In this document: positions 44,210-52,824 of the stretch, one piece after another
Layout of the letters: every line of letters starts with the position of its first letter
Position numbering within the stretch: position 1 is the first letter of the stretch
Assembly (NCBI RefSeq): GCF_020685205.1
Contig: NZ_JAJERB010000008.1
Coordinates: 62,001 to 126,000, forward strand
DNA length: 64,000 bases
Direction of reading: 5' to 3'
Source of the DNA: Hymenobacter translucens
GTDB taxonomy: Bacteria; Bacteroidota; Bacteroidia; Cytophagales; Hymenobacteraceae
The notes under the pieces: model-generated
Seen by the model: the letters and a program-made list of their open reading frames with translations, nothing else
The model's database searches: none
Told to the model about the DNA's origin: nothing
Program-made: the position numbers and the translations under genes

Positions 44210-45595
44210 ATGAAGTATTTTTTTCCGGCCCTGGCCCTGGCTGCCGGCCTGCTGGCCGCGCCGGCGGCCTACGCGCAGCAGGCCCCGGCTTCGAAACCGG
44301 CCGCCAAGCCTGCCGCCAAAACGGTGTTCCCCTACGCCATCGAGCAAAAGCAGCTGGCCAACGGCCTGAACGTGGTAACCGTGCCGTTTGACTCGCCGGG
44401 CTTGGCCTCGTTTTTCCTGGTGGTGCGGGCCGGCTCCCGCGACGAGGTGGAGCCCGGGCATACCGGCTTTGCCCACTTCTTTGAGCACGTGATGTTCCGG
44501 GGCACCGAGAAGTACAACAAGGACCAGTACAACGAGGTACTCAAGAGCCTGGGCGCGTCGGCCAACGCGAATACCTCCCTCGACCGCACCGTGTATCACA
44601 TGACCGGCAACGCTACCATGCTGGAGAAGATGTTTGAGGTGGAAGCCGACCGGTTCCAGCACCTCAAGTACCCTGAGCACGACTTCAAGGCCGAGGCCGG
44701 GGCCGTGAAGGGCGAGTACACCAAGAACTCGGCTTCGCTCTACACCCAGCTCAACGAAAAGGTGGCCGACGCTGCCTTCGACAAGCACACCTACGAGCAC
44801 ACCACCATGGGCTTCTTCAAGGACGTGGTGGACATGCCCAACCAGTACCAGTACTCCCTGTCGTTTTTCGACCGGTTCTACCGGCCCGAGTACACCACGC
44901 TCCTGGTGGTGGGCGACGTGAAGGCCGAGCAGGTCAACAAGCTGGCCGAGCAGTACTTTGCCCAGTGGAAGCGCGGCTCTTACAAGCCCACTATCACGCC
45001 CGAGCCCGAGCAGACCAGCCCGCGTTACGTGCATATCCAGAATGCCAACTTCCCCCCCCTGCTCAGTTTGAGCTACCGCGGCCCGGCCTTCACCGACCAA
45101 AACAAGGAGCTGCCGGCGCTGGACATCCTGACCACGATGCTGTTTGCCGACAACTCCCCGCTCTACCAGCAGCTGGTGGTGAAAGAGCAGAAGGTGCGCT
45201 TTGTAGGCGGCTCGCCCAACTACACCCGCGACCCCTACCTGATGACCATCCGCGCCTCGGTGGTAAAGGGCGAGGACCTGCCCTACGTGAAAGAGCAGAT
45301 TACCAAGGCCATCGACCAGATCAAAAACGCGCCCATCGACGCCAGGCGCCTGGCCGATACCAAGTCGGCGCTGAAGTATGACTTTCTGATGGGCCTCGAC
45401 AGCCCCGACCAGATTGCCAACGCCCTGGCCGAGTTTATCTGGCTGTCGGGCGACCCGCAGAGCCTCAACCGCATGTACGCGCTCTACGACCAGGTAACGC
45501 CGGCCGACATTCAGGCCGTGGCCAAGAAATACTTCGTGCCCGAGCACCTCACCGTGGGCACCATCGGGCCCGGCGCAAACGGCGGCGTGCAGTAG
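44210..45595 (+). CDS. M16 zinc peptidase, catalytic subunit type
   Basis: 461 residues with a signal peptide (ends AYAQQ). The inverted zinc-binding motif HxxEH is present (H89-F-F-E92-H93) and the third ligand glutamate is at 169 (GEYTKN). It pairs with the next gene, which lacks the motif, like other bacterial M16 active/inactive heterodimers. Periplasmic location. Its stop codon is the first TAG of the heptamer array that fills the gap to its partner. Confidence 0.95.
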   Translation: MKYFFPALALAAGLLAAPAAYAQQAPASKPAAKPAAKTVFPYAIEQKQLANGLNVVTVPFDSPGLASFFLVVRAGSRDEVEPGHTGFAHFFEHVMFRGTEKYNKDQYNEVLKSLGASANANTSLDRTVYHMTGNATMLEKMFEVEADRFQHLKYPEHDFKAEAGAVKGEYTKNSASLYTQLNEKVADAAFDKHTYEHTTMGFFKDVVDMPNQYQYSLSFFDRFYRPEYTTLLVVGDVKAEQVNKLAEQYFAQWKRGSYKPTITPEPEQTSPRYVHIQNANFPPLLSLSYRGPAFTDQNKELPALDILTTMLFADNSPLYQQLVVKEQKVRFVGGSPNYTRDPYLMTIRASVVKGEDLPYVKEQITKAIDQIKNAPIDARRLADTKSALKYDFLMGLDSPDQIANALAEFIWLSGDPQSLNRMYALYDQVTPADIQAVAKKYFVPEHLTVGTIGPGANGGVQ

Positions 45596-45708
45596 TCAGT
45601 AGTCAGTAGTCAGTAGTCAGTAGTCAGTAGTCAGTAGTCAGTAGTCAGTAGTCAGTTGTCAGTTGTCAGTTGTCAGTTGTCAGTTGTCAGTTGTCAGTTG
45701 TCAGTTGT
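45590..45708. repeat. Heptamer tandem array: 9 x CAGTAGT then 8 x CAGTTGT
   Basis: Seventeen heptanucleotide units in tandem, in two blocks (45590-45652 and 45653-45708). The first unit contains the stop codon of the upstream M16 gene. CAGTAGT units carry a TAG stop in every frame; CAGTTGT units are open in all three frames and encode the cycle QLSVVSC, with a TTG possible start in each cycle. Confidence 0.97.
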
Positions 45709-45779
45709 CAGAACGATACGAACAACTGCCAAGCAGCAACCAAACCCCAGTTCTTTCTCTCTTCGACTTTCTTCTTTAC

Positions 45780-47339
45780 ATGAAATATCTATTCTCCCGA
45801 TTCCTGGTGGCCGCGGCGCTGCTGGGCCCCGTGGGTGCTCTTTCCGCCCAGGCCGCCGACGTGGTGGAGCTGCGCCAGCCGAACTCCGCGAAAGTGGTCG
45901 TGAAGCTGCAGTTCCGCAACGGCTCCTCGGCCGACCCCGTGGGCAAGGAAGGCCTGGCCTACCTTACTGCCCAGCTGCTCACCGAAGGCGGCACCAAGGA
46001 GCTGACCTCAGCCCAGCTCAAGGACCTGCTCTACCCCACTGCCGCCCGCTACTACGCTTTCACCGACAAGGAAGTCACCACGTTTACGTTCGAGTTTCAC
46101 AAAGACCACCTCGACAAGTTCTACAACGTGCTGCGGGGCCTGGTGCTGACGCCTTCGTTCACGCAGGAGGACTTCGACCGGCTCAAGAGCAACCAGCTCA
46201 ACTACGTGGAGCAGGTTATCCGGGCCTCCTCGGACGAGGACTACAGCAAGTTTGCCCTTGAAGACCAGCTGTTCCGCGGCACGCGGTTTCAGCACATGAC
46301 CCGGGGCACGGCCGCCGGAGTGCGCAGCATCACTTTGGCCGACGTGCGCAAGTTCTACACCTCGGCTTTCGGCAACGACAACCTGACCATTGGACTGGCC
46401 GGCAACTACCCCGTTGCCTTTGCCAAGATGCTGCAGACCGACCTGGCCAAGCTGCCCAAAAGCACCGTGAAGGCCATCGTGCCCACGGTGGCGGCGCCCA
46501 AAGGCATCCGGGTGGAAATCATCAGCAAGCCCGAAGCCCTGGGCTCGGCGGTGTTTGCCGGCTTCCCGATCCAGACCACCCGCGCCAATGACGATTTTGC
46601 CGCGCTGATGGTCGCCAACTCGTTTCTGGGAGAGCACCGCAAAAGCTACGGCACGCTTTACGACAAGATCCGCACGACCCGCTCGATGAACTATGGCGAC
46701 TACAGCTACATCGAGTGGTATGAGAACGGGGGCTCGAACATGCTGCCCGTGCCCGGCGTCCCGCGCCACGCCAACTACACCAGCATCTGGCTGCGCCCGG
46801 TGCAGATTGCCGAGGGCCTGCGCAAGCAGTACCCCACCGAGCTGGGCTCCCTGACCGTAGGTCATGCCCCGTTTGCCCTGCGCCTCGCCGTGCGGGAAAT
46901 GGACAACATGGTAAAGAACGGCATGAGCCAGCAGGATTTCGACCGCACCCGCACGTTTCTGCGCTCCTACGTGAAGCTCTACGGCACCACGCCCGCCAAG
47001 CAGCTCGGCTTTCTGCTCGACTCAAAGTTCTACGGCCGCAAGGACTACCTGCGCGAGCTGGACGGTCAGCTGGCCAAGCTCACCCTGGCCGACGTGAACA
47101 AGGCCATCCGCAAGCACTGGCAGACCCAGAACATGTACGTGACCATTATCACCGACGACAGCGAGGCCCAGGCCCTGGCCGACGTGCTGCGCCAGAACAC
47201 GCCTTCGCCCATGAGCTACGCCAAGGTGGTAAGTGAAGGGCTGCCCAAAGCCGTGGTAGCCGAGGACGCCGAAGTCGCCAATTACAAGCTGAACGTGACG
47301 GACGTGAAAATCGTGGACACCAAGGATACGTTCAAGTAA
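45780..47339 (+). CDS. M16 peptidase-like partner lacking the zinc motif
   Basis: 519 residues with a signal peptide (LSAQA). At the position where HxxEH should stand the sequence is GKEGLAYLTAQLLTEGGT, so catalytic residues are missing. The rest shows M16 two-domain architecture. It likely forms a heterodimer with the upstream active subunit. Start at 45780 (MKYLFSRF) is chosen over TTG codons inside the heptamer array. Confidence 0.93.
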   Translation: MKYLFSRFLVAAALLGPVGALSAQAADVVELRQPNSAKVVVKLQFRNGSSADPVGKEGLAYLTAQLLTEGGTKELTSAQLKDLLYPTAARYYAFTDKEVTTFTFEFHKDHLDKFYNVLRGLVLTPSFTQEDFDRLKSNQLNYVEQVIRASSDEDYSKFALEDQLFRGTRFQHMTRGTAAGVRSITLADVRKFYTSAFGNDNLTIGLAGNYPVAFAKMLQTDLAKLPKSTVKAIVPTVAAPKGIRVEIISKPEALGSAVFAGFPIQTTRANDDFAALMVANSFLGEHRKSYGTLYDKIRTTRSMNYGDYSYIEWYENGGSNMLPVPGVPRHANYTSIWLRPVQIAEGLRKQYPTELGSLTVGHAPFALRLAVREMDNMVKNGMSQQDFDRTRTFLRSYVKLYGTTPAKQLGFLLDSKFYGRKDYLRELDGQLAKLTLADVNKAIRKHWQTQNMYVTIITDDSEAQALADVLRQNTPSPMSYAKVVSEGLPKAVVAEDAEVANYKLNVTDVKIVDTKDTFK

Positions 47340-47358
47340 AAGCCAATACTGCCGGTAT

Positions 47359-47459
47359 TGTCATTCTGAGCAGAGCGAAAACCTTATCACGATGAAACGA
47401 GTCGTTGCTACGCTAATCGTTCACGCCAGATAAGGTCTTTCGCAGGCTCAGGATGACAG
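47359..47459. repeat. Palindromic interspersed element, copy 3
   Basis: About 101 bases. Left arm tgtcattctgagcagagcg... and right arm ending ggctcaggatgacag are imperfect reverse complements of ~30 bases with an internal ~40-base loop. Located after the M16 partner gene. Confidence 0.85.
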
Positions 47460-47487
47460 GAAGTAAACGGACTGCTTTCCGCAAACC

Positions 47488-47520
47488 AAAACCGCCTCCC
47501 CGACCGGAGGCGGTTTTTTT
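47488..47520 (+). terminator. Rho-independent terminator
   Basis: Stem aaaaccgcctcc/ggaggcggtttt followed by T7. Confidence 0.9.
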
Positions 47521-47601
47521 GGGTGCCTTGTTAAACGTTCAGGCCGGCCGGCCCTCTATGGGAAGTCTTCCGCAAAAAGCACCCTTAACATCATCCGCTA
47601 T

Positions 47602-48492
47602 ATGAAAGCCAATCTGTTCAAAACCGCTTCCGTGTTTCTGCTCGTCCTGCTGGCGGGCGTTACGGCCGCCCAGGCCAAAGACGGCCGCCGCAACCACCCC
47701 GGCCGGCCCGAGGTGAAAGCCTACTTCCAGCAGAACATCCTGCCCGTAGTGCGGCATCAGCGCCAGAAGCTCGAAGCCCAGCTCTCCGCCGACGACAAGG
47801 CCCAGCTGGCCACCTACCGTACCCAGCTCCGGGACCTGCACCAGCGCGGCAAGGCCCTGCGCCAGAGCATCCGCCCCGAAGGCCGCAAGGAAACCGGCCG
47901 CCCCAACCTGACCGAAGCGCAGCAGCAGCAGATCCAGCAGCTCCGCTCCGATGCCCGCGGCATTATGCTCAACGTGGCCCAAATGGCCCGCAAGTACGAA
48001 GCCAACATCAGCCAGCTGACCCGGGAGGTACAGCCCCAGAAAGCGAAGTGGACCGCCGACATCCAGGCTATTGTCGCCAAAACCAGCACCCCGGAGCAGC
48101 AGGGCCAGACCCGGCACCTCAAGCAGCGGCACCACGGGAGCCGGCCTCACAGCGGCATGCGCGGCGGCTTCTTCCGCCCGGCCAGGTTTCTGCTGATGGA
48201 CCCGAATGCCCCGGTTAAAGCCGATGAAGTTGACGCCAACGGCAGCAGCGTATTTCCGAACCCGGCCAGCGCCGCCAACCAGCTGGAATATTCCGTGAAG
48301 AAAGCCGGCCCGGTAACCATCGAGCTGCTCGACAGCCGCGGCAACACCCTGCGGGCCTTGCTGCAGAACGAGCAGCAGGAAAAAGGCACCCACACGATTT
48401 ATACACCGCTCGGCGACCTGCCCCGCGGCACCTACTTCTACAAAATCACCTCGAAGTCGGGCTCCGAAACCAAGCGTTTCGTGAAAGAGTAG
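47602..48492 (+). CDS. Type IX secretion system cargo protein with helical N-terminal region
   Basis: 296 residues with a signal peptide (VTAAQA). Residues 30-170 are helical and Gln/Arg-rich, resembling a Spy/CpxP-like organisation without a clear LTxxQ repeat. Residues about 220-296 form a type A T9SS C-terminal sorting domain: VFPNPASAANQ, VTIELLDSRGNTL, LPRGTYFYKITS and the C-terminal Lys-Arg-Phe-Val-Lys strand. It should be exported to the cell surface by T9SS. Confidence 0.83.
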   Translation: MKANLFKTASVFLLVLLAGVTAAQAKDGRRNHPGRPEVKAYFQQNILPVVRHQRQKLEAQLSADDKAQLATYRTQLRDLHQRGKALRQSIRPEGRKETGRPNLTEAQQQQIQQLRSDARGIMLNVAQMARKYEANISQLTREVQPQKAKWTADIQAIVAKTSTPEQQGQTRHLKQRHHGSRPHSGMRGGFFRPARFLLMDPNAPVKADEVDANGSSVFPNPASAANQLEYSVKKAGPVTIELLDSRGNTLRALLQNEQQEKGTHTIYTPLGDLPRGTYFYKITSKSGSETKRFVKE

Positions 48493-48513
48493 GCGGCTGA
48501 ACCCACCCCGCAG

Positions 48514-48544
48514 AAAAGCCCGCCGGCTCCCGGCGGGCTTTTTT
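48514..48544 (+). terminator. Rho-independent terminator
   Basis: Stem aaaagcccgccgg/ccggcgggctttt followed by T residues. Confidence 0.9.
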
Positions 48545-48631
48545 GTGGCCAATGCCCGCGCAGATGACGGGCCCGGCGGCCAATAAGCCCGCGCCTCTGC
48601 CGTTTAGCGTGCCGGGCTCCGCCCTACCGTT

Positions 48632-48639
48632 TATCTTTA
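48632..48639 (+). promoter_or_regulatory. Candidate -7 element for the next lipoprotein gene
   Basis: TATCTTTA ends seven bases before the ATG at 48647; if used, the transcript would be nearly leaderless. Confidence 0.45.
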
Positions 48640-48646
48640 CCCGCGC

Positions 48647-49213
48647 ATGCTACGTCTTCCGCTCTCCTGGTTTCTGGTTCTGGCTTCCACCCTGCTGCTG
48701 TCGGCCTGCTGCGGCAGCGTGAGCTGCGAGTGCGGGGACGGCTACGACAACGCCCTATTCTTTCGCTTCAACCTCGATTCTACCTCTACCCGGGGCTTTT
48801 CTTCCGCCGACCTGGACACCGTGTACCTGAAGCGCTACGCCATTCCGGTAGCGGGCAGTGCAGCGTCCCGCCCCGACTCGGTGCGCATCATCCGGCCCCG
48901 CTCAGCGGCGGCCCAGCCCGTTATCATTAACGTAGGCCAGCCTTTTCTGACCGGCAACCGGCTCGACGCCTACACCTACGACCTGTACCTGGGCAAGAGC
49001 TTCCAACTCAGCCAGGCCCGGGCCCGGTACCGCATCGAAGCCGTAAAGCTGCAGGGCGAGCTGGTGGGCAATGGCTGCTGCACCTGCTACCGCAACCGCC
49101 GCAAAACCCTGACGCTGACCAGCACCATCAACGGGCAAGCCACCACCCTGCCTTACGATCTGACCGATCCTGCCGGGGAAGACCAGCCGGTATACGTGAC
49201 CCTGAGCCGCTAA
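48647..49213 (+). CDS. Cys-rich lipoprotein, unknown function
   Basis: 188 residues. Lipoprotein signal LLLSACCGSVSCECGDG with a cluster of cysteines just after the signal, and a further NGCCTCY at about 145. The rest is beta-rich. No domain recognised. Confidence 0.72.
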   Translation: MLRLPLSWFLVLASTLLLSACCGSVSCECGDGYDNALFFRFNLDSTSTRGFSSADLDTVYLKRYAIPVAGSAASRPDSVRIIRPRSAAAQPVIINVGQPFLTGNRLDAYTYDLYLGKSFQLSQARARYRIEAVKLQGELVGNGCCTCYRNRRKTLTLTSTINGQATTLPYDLTDPAGEDQPVYVTLSR

Positions 49214-49335
49214 GCCCGGCGTCGGCGCCAAAATCCTGGAAACGAAGCCCGCTTCGGGCCGGCTAAAGAGCGCCCTGTTCCGTATAGAAGCTACCCGGAC
49301 CGACCTCTGCCTTTCCGGGTTGCAGCAGCGCTATT

Positions 49336-51669
49336 ATGAGTAAAACATCATCGGCCCGGCCCGCGTCCCAGGGCTTCCCCTTCAAGACTACGCTCAGCCT
49401 GGAACCCCTTATTGCCTACTGGCAAAGCCGGGAAAACGACCCTAACCCCGGCGTAGCGTCGCTGGCCCGAACCATTGCCGAACAAGTAGCGCAGTCGGCC
49501 TGCGTACGCGGTCCCATTACGGAGATGGAGGTCATGGACGGTGATCAGTGCAGCAACGTCGTAGCCACGCTGATGATGGCGGCCTTTCCGCCAGCCTCCT
49601 TCGACCGCGACATCAGCGGGGCCGTGTCGCCCTTCCAGCGCTACAGCTTCTACCAGACGCCCCGGTTTAAGGAAGTTATCCTGGGCGCCAACAACATCAT
49701 CAAGCAGCCCCTGAACGTCGACGCCCGCACCCTGGACCGCTACCTGGCCCACCGGGCTTCGCTGCTGATTCTGGAAAAGATCTACGACGTGAAGATGCCC
49801 GAGCAGGGCACCTTCATCCTCACCGTGCCCGACTACAGCATCGGGCTTTACCGCCACTACAGCCTGAGCTACGACTCCACCTTCCTGGACGTGCGGGTAG
49901 TGGGCGAAAAGCCCAAGCTGACGGCCGAAGACGTAGAGCACCTCAAGCACAACCTGCACCGCTCCGAGCTGTGGCGGGAGCTGCTGCCGGCCCGCTTTTT
50001 CGAGCTGGAGGGCTTTCAGATCATGCACCTGGTCGACGTGACCGAGCAGGAGATCTTGTCGGAGCTGAAGTACGACCTGCTGGAGCGCGACGTGCTGCAG
50101 GCCTCCGACCGGCTGGAGCAGATTCAGGAAAAGCTGCGCGTGCTCTTCGGGCGCCCGTCGCTACAGCTCGGCATTGCCGCCTACGACGAAAAGAAAAAGG
50201 CCTTTGTCGACTTCGGCCGCAAAATCAACCACTCCTTTCTGACCAAGCAGCTGCAGAACCAGGACGCCGGCAGCGGCTTCCGGCAGATCTACGCCCGCCT
50301 GCTGCAGGACCGTCAGCCGCTGGTGCTGGAAGACGTCGAAAAGGCCGACATCCCGGAGGATTTGCGCGAGCAGATTCTGGGCATTGGCATCCGCAGCGCC
50401 ATCCTGGCTTTGCTGCCCTACGGCGACGACACGGTGGGCTTGCTGGAGCTGGGCTCGCCCAACGTGGGCGACCTCGACGAGTTCTGCCTCGATAAAGTCG
50501 ACCAGTTTCTACCCTTGTTTGCGGTGGCCGTGAAGCGCAACGCCGAGGAAATCCAGACCCGGGTGCAGGCCATCATCAAGGAGAAGTTCACGGCCATTCA
50601 TCCCACCATGGAATGGCGCTTCACCGACGCGGCCCTGAACCTGCTGGAGAAGGTTGAGTCGGGCAACAAAAACGCCGAAATGGAGGACATCGTGTTTCAC
50701 GACGTGTACCCCCTGCATGGCTCCTCGGACATCCGCGGCTCCAGCGTGGCCCGCAACGACGCCATCCAAGGCGACCTGATCGAGCACCTGAGTCTGGCGA
50801 ACAAGGTGCTGAAAAAGGCGTCGGAATTTCAGCAGCTGCCCATCCTGGACGAGCTGAAGTTCTACGTCAACAAAAACCTGCGCCGCCTGCGCCAGGGCAT
50901 CCTGACCGGCGACGAAGTCAGCATCTTTGAGTCGCTCAAGACCGAGGTGGAGCCCATGTTCGAGTACCTGGCCCAGAACACGCCCGAGCTGCGGCCGGTC
51001 ATTGCCAACTACTGGTTGAACATCGACCCCGAGCTGGGCATCCTCTACAAGCGTCGCCGGGCGTTCGAGCAGAGCGTCACCACGCTCAACGACGCCGTCA
51101 GCGACTATCTGGACGAGGAAGAGCAGAAAGCCCAGCAGATGTTTCCGCACTACTACCAGCGGTTCAAGACCGACGGCGTGGAGCACAACATCTACGTGGG
51201 CGCGTCGCTGGTCGAGAACAAGCCCTTTGACCTGGTTTTTCTGAAAAACCTGCGTTTGTGGCAGCTGCTGGCCACGGTGGAGATTACGCGGCGCACCGCT
51301 GCCCTCCGCGACCAGCTGCCGGTCCCGCTCGAAACCACCCAGCTGATCTTGGTGCACGGCCAGCCCCTGAGCATCCGCTTCCGGCAGGACGAGCGGCAGT
51401 TCGACGTGGACGGCGCCTACAACATCCGCTACGAAATCATCAAGAAGCGCATCGATAAAGCCACCGTGCAGGGTACCGGGGAGCGGCTCACCCAGCCCGG
51501 CCTGATTGCCGTGGTGTACGCCCAGCCCCGCGAAGCCGCCGAGTACATGGACTACATCGACTACCTGCAGGACCGCAACCTGCTGGAGCCCGACGTGGAA
51601 GAACTGGAGCTGGAAGAGCTGCAGGGCGTGAAAGGCCTGCTGGCGCTGCGGGTGAAAGTGAAGCTGTAA
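49336..51669 (+). CDS. Large GAF-domain-like protein of unknown function
   Basis: 777 residues, no signal peptide or membrane helix; likely cytoplasmic. The region about 280-400 (LQLGIAAYDEKKKAFVDFGRK, FRQIYARLLQDRQPLVLEDVEKADIP, SAILALLPYGDDTVGLLELGSP) has the look of a GAF domain. A distinctive motif HGSSDIRGSSVARNDAIQ lies at about 461-478, followed by long helices. N- and C-terminal parts are unassigned. Similar proteins appear in Cytophagales genomes, to my knowledge without assigned function. Confidence 0.6.
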   Translation: MSKTSSARPASQGFPFKTTLSLEPLIAYWQSRENDPNPGVASLARTIAEQVAQSACVRGPITEMEVMDGDQCSNVVATLMMAAFPPASFDRDISGAVSPFQRYSFYQTPRFKEVILGANNIIKQPLNVDARTLDRYLAHRASLLILEKIYDVKMPEQGTFILTVPDYSIGLYRHYSLSYDSTFLDVRVVGEKPKLTAEDVEHLKHNLHRSELWRELLPARFFELEGFQIMHLVDVTEQEILSELKYDLLERDVLQASDRLEQIQEKLRVLFGRPSLQLGIAAYDEKKKAFVDFGRKINHSFLTKQLQNQDAGSGFRQIYARLLQDRQPLVLEDVEKADIPEDLREQILGIGIRSAILALLPYGDDTVGLLELGSPNVGDLDEFCLDKVDQFLPLFAVAVKRNAEEIQTRVQAIIKEKFTAIHPTMEWRFTDAALNLLEKVESGNKNAEMEDIVFHDVYPLHGSSDIRGSSVARNDAIQGDLIEHLSLANKVLKKASEFQQLPILDELKFYVNKNLRRLRQGILTGDEVSIFESLKTEVEPMFEYLAQNTPELRPVIANYWLNIDPELGILYKRRRAFEQSVTTLNDAVSDYLDEEEQKAQQMFPHYYQRFKTDGVEHNIYVGASLVENKPFDLVFLKNLRLWQLLATVEITRRTAALRDQLPVPLETTQLILVHGQPLSIRFRQDERQFDVDGAYNIRYEIIKKRIDKATVQGTGERLTQPGLIAVVYAQPREAAEYMDYIDYLQDRNLLEPDVEELELEELQGVKGLLALRVKVKL

Positions 51670-51740
51670 TGCGGCTTGAATGTTTTGACTGTCACTCTGG
51701 CTATTACCTCAGCCTCCTGTCCTTGCCGTACGCTTTGAAA

Positions 51741-51783
51741 GGCAAAAGCCCCGACGTACCCACACGCCGGGGCTTCTGCTTTC
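51741..51783. terminator. Bidirectional hairpin
   Basis: Stem gcaaaagccccg/cggggcttctgc between the GAF-like gene and the convergent phosphatase gene. Confidence 0.8.
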
Positions 51784-51850
51784 CTGCAACCTGTTTGCGC
51801 GGTCTGCATTCCCCACTCATCCGCCCGGCCACATCCCCTCCCGGCGACTA

Positions 51851-52507
51851 CTAGACTTGGTCCTTCCGGCGCCACCAGAACCGCAGCGCGACCCGCAGCA
51901 GAATCAGCCAGAGCAGACCGGCCGCAAAGCCCGCCAGCACGTCGGTGGCGTAGTGTACGTGCAGGTAGATGCGGGTGAGGCCGATGAGCAGGGCAAAAAC
52001 AACCAGCAGCGCGGCCCAGACCGGGTGGCGGCCGTGGCGCCAGAGCAGCCAGGCCAGGCAGCCGTAGAGCGCCATTCCCAACATGGCGTGGCCGCTGGGA
52101 AAGCTCATGCCCAGCTGCTTGATAAGGGCCGTGCCGGGGCGCAGGCGGTGAAAGTGGGACTTGAGCAGAGCATTGAGAATGGCCGCGCCGGTGAGGGCCA
52201 GAAAAACCTCCAGGGCCTCGCGCCGCCGCTTCTGCCAAACCATCAACCCCGGCAGCAGGATGCCGACCACCACGAAATAAGGCGCTGATCCGAAAAAGGT
52301 AATGCCCAGCACGACGCGCGTAAGGCCCGGCACCCGGGCCCGGAGGTCGTCCAGCAGCTGAAAAGCGGCCAGGTCGAGCGCATCGGAGTGCTGCACGAAC
52401 ACGACGCGGGTAAGCCAGAAAAAAGTGGTGAAGGCCAGCACAAATAAGGCCAGGAGCACGATTACCTCCGCGGTAAGCAACTCAAGCAGGCGTAGCAGTC
52501 TTTTCAT
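51851..52507 (-). CDS. PAP2-family phosphatase (copy A)
   Basis: 218 residues with about six membrane helices. The three phosphatase motifs are K-x6-RP (KSHFHRLRP), PSGH (SFPSGHAM) and T-R-x5-H-x3-D (TRIYLHVHYATD). Such enzymes dephosphorylate undecaprenyl pyrophosphate or phosphatidate at the inner membrane. Start at 52507 (MKRLLRL) is preferred over an upstream ATG. A similar gene lies beyond the tRNA, so the two look like paralogues. Confidence 0.9.
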   Translation of the reverse strand: MKRLLRLLELLTAEVIVLLALFVLAFTTFFWLTRVVFVQHSDALDLAAFQLLDDLRARVPGLTRVVLGITFFGSAPYFVVVGILLPGLMVWQKRRREALEVFLALTGAAILNALLKSHFHRLRPGTALIKQLGMSFPSGHAMLGMALYGCLAWLLWRHGRHPVWAALLVVFALLIGLTRIYLHVHYATDVLAGFAAGLLWLILLRVALRFWWRRKDQV

Positions 52508-52619
52508 ACGGCAGATACATTTCCGCAAAAACGCAGGCGCCGCCGCTTCGTTGGCCTCCCGGCGTATGAAAAGCCGTAAAAACAAAAAAGCCGGCCCCGA
52601 AGGACCAGCTTTATCGTTG

Positions 52620-52701
52620 TGCGCTCGGAGAGACTCGAACTCTCACACCTTGCGGAACTGCCGCCTGAAGACAGCGCGTCTACCAATTTCGCCACAAGCG
52701 C
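52620..52701 (-). tRNA. tRNA-Leu (anticodon CAG)
   Basis: 82 bases. The acceptor stem GCGCTTG pairs with CGAGCGC, the D-arm reads TGGCGAAATTGGTAGACGC, the anticodon stem CTGTC/GGCAG encloses TTCAGGC (anticodon CAG), a long variable arm follows, and the T-arm is GAGAGTTCGAGTCTCTC. The CCA end is not encoded. It lies between two PAP2 phosphatase genes. Confidence 0.95.
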
Positions 52702-52751
52702 AGCTTAGCGCCAAAAGCGTGCCTCCCAACCGGAGGTGTCTTTTGACGATG

Positions 52752-52783
52752 TAAAGATACTGGGCGGAATCCGGTTTTGTCAA
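52752..52783 (-). promoter_or_regulatory. Promoter of tRNA-Leu
   Basis: Read leftward: TTGACA (52783-52778), 18-base spacer, TATCTTTA (52759-52752). This is the only site in the window where a -33-like element and a TAnnTTTA -7 element appear together, about 50 bases before the tRNA 5' end. Confidence 0.65.
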
Positions 52784-52824
52784 CCTTTCGTCCGAAAAAA
52801 CTTGAAATAAATTCCTTTCAGAGC

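Noticed and set aside
45590..45708. Possible CRISPR array
   Set aside because: Units are contiguous heptamers without spacers and there are no cas genes.
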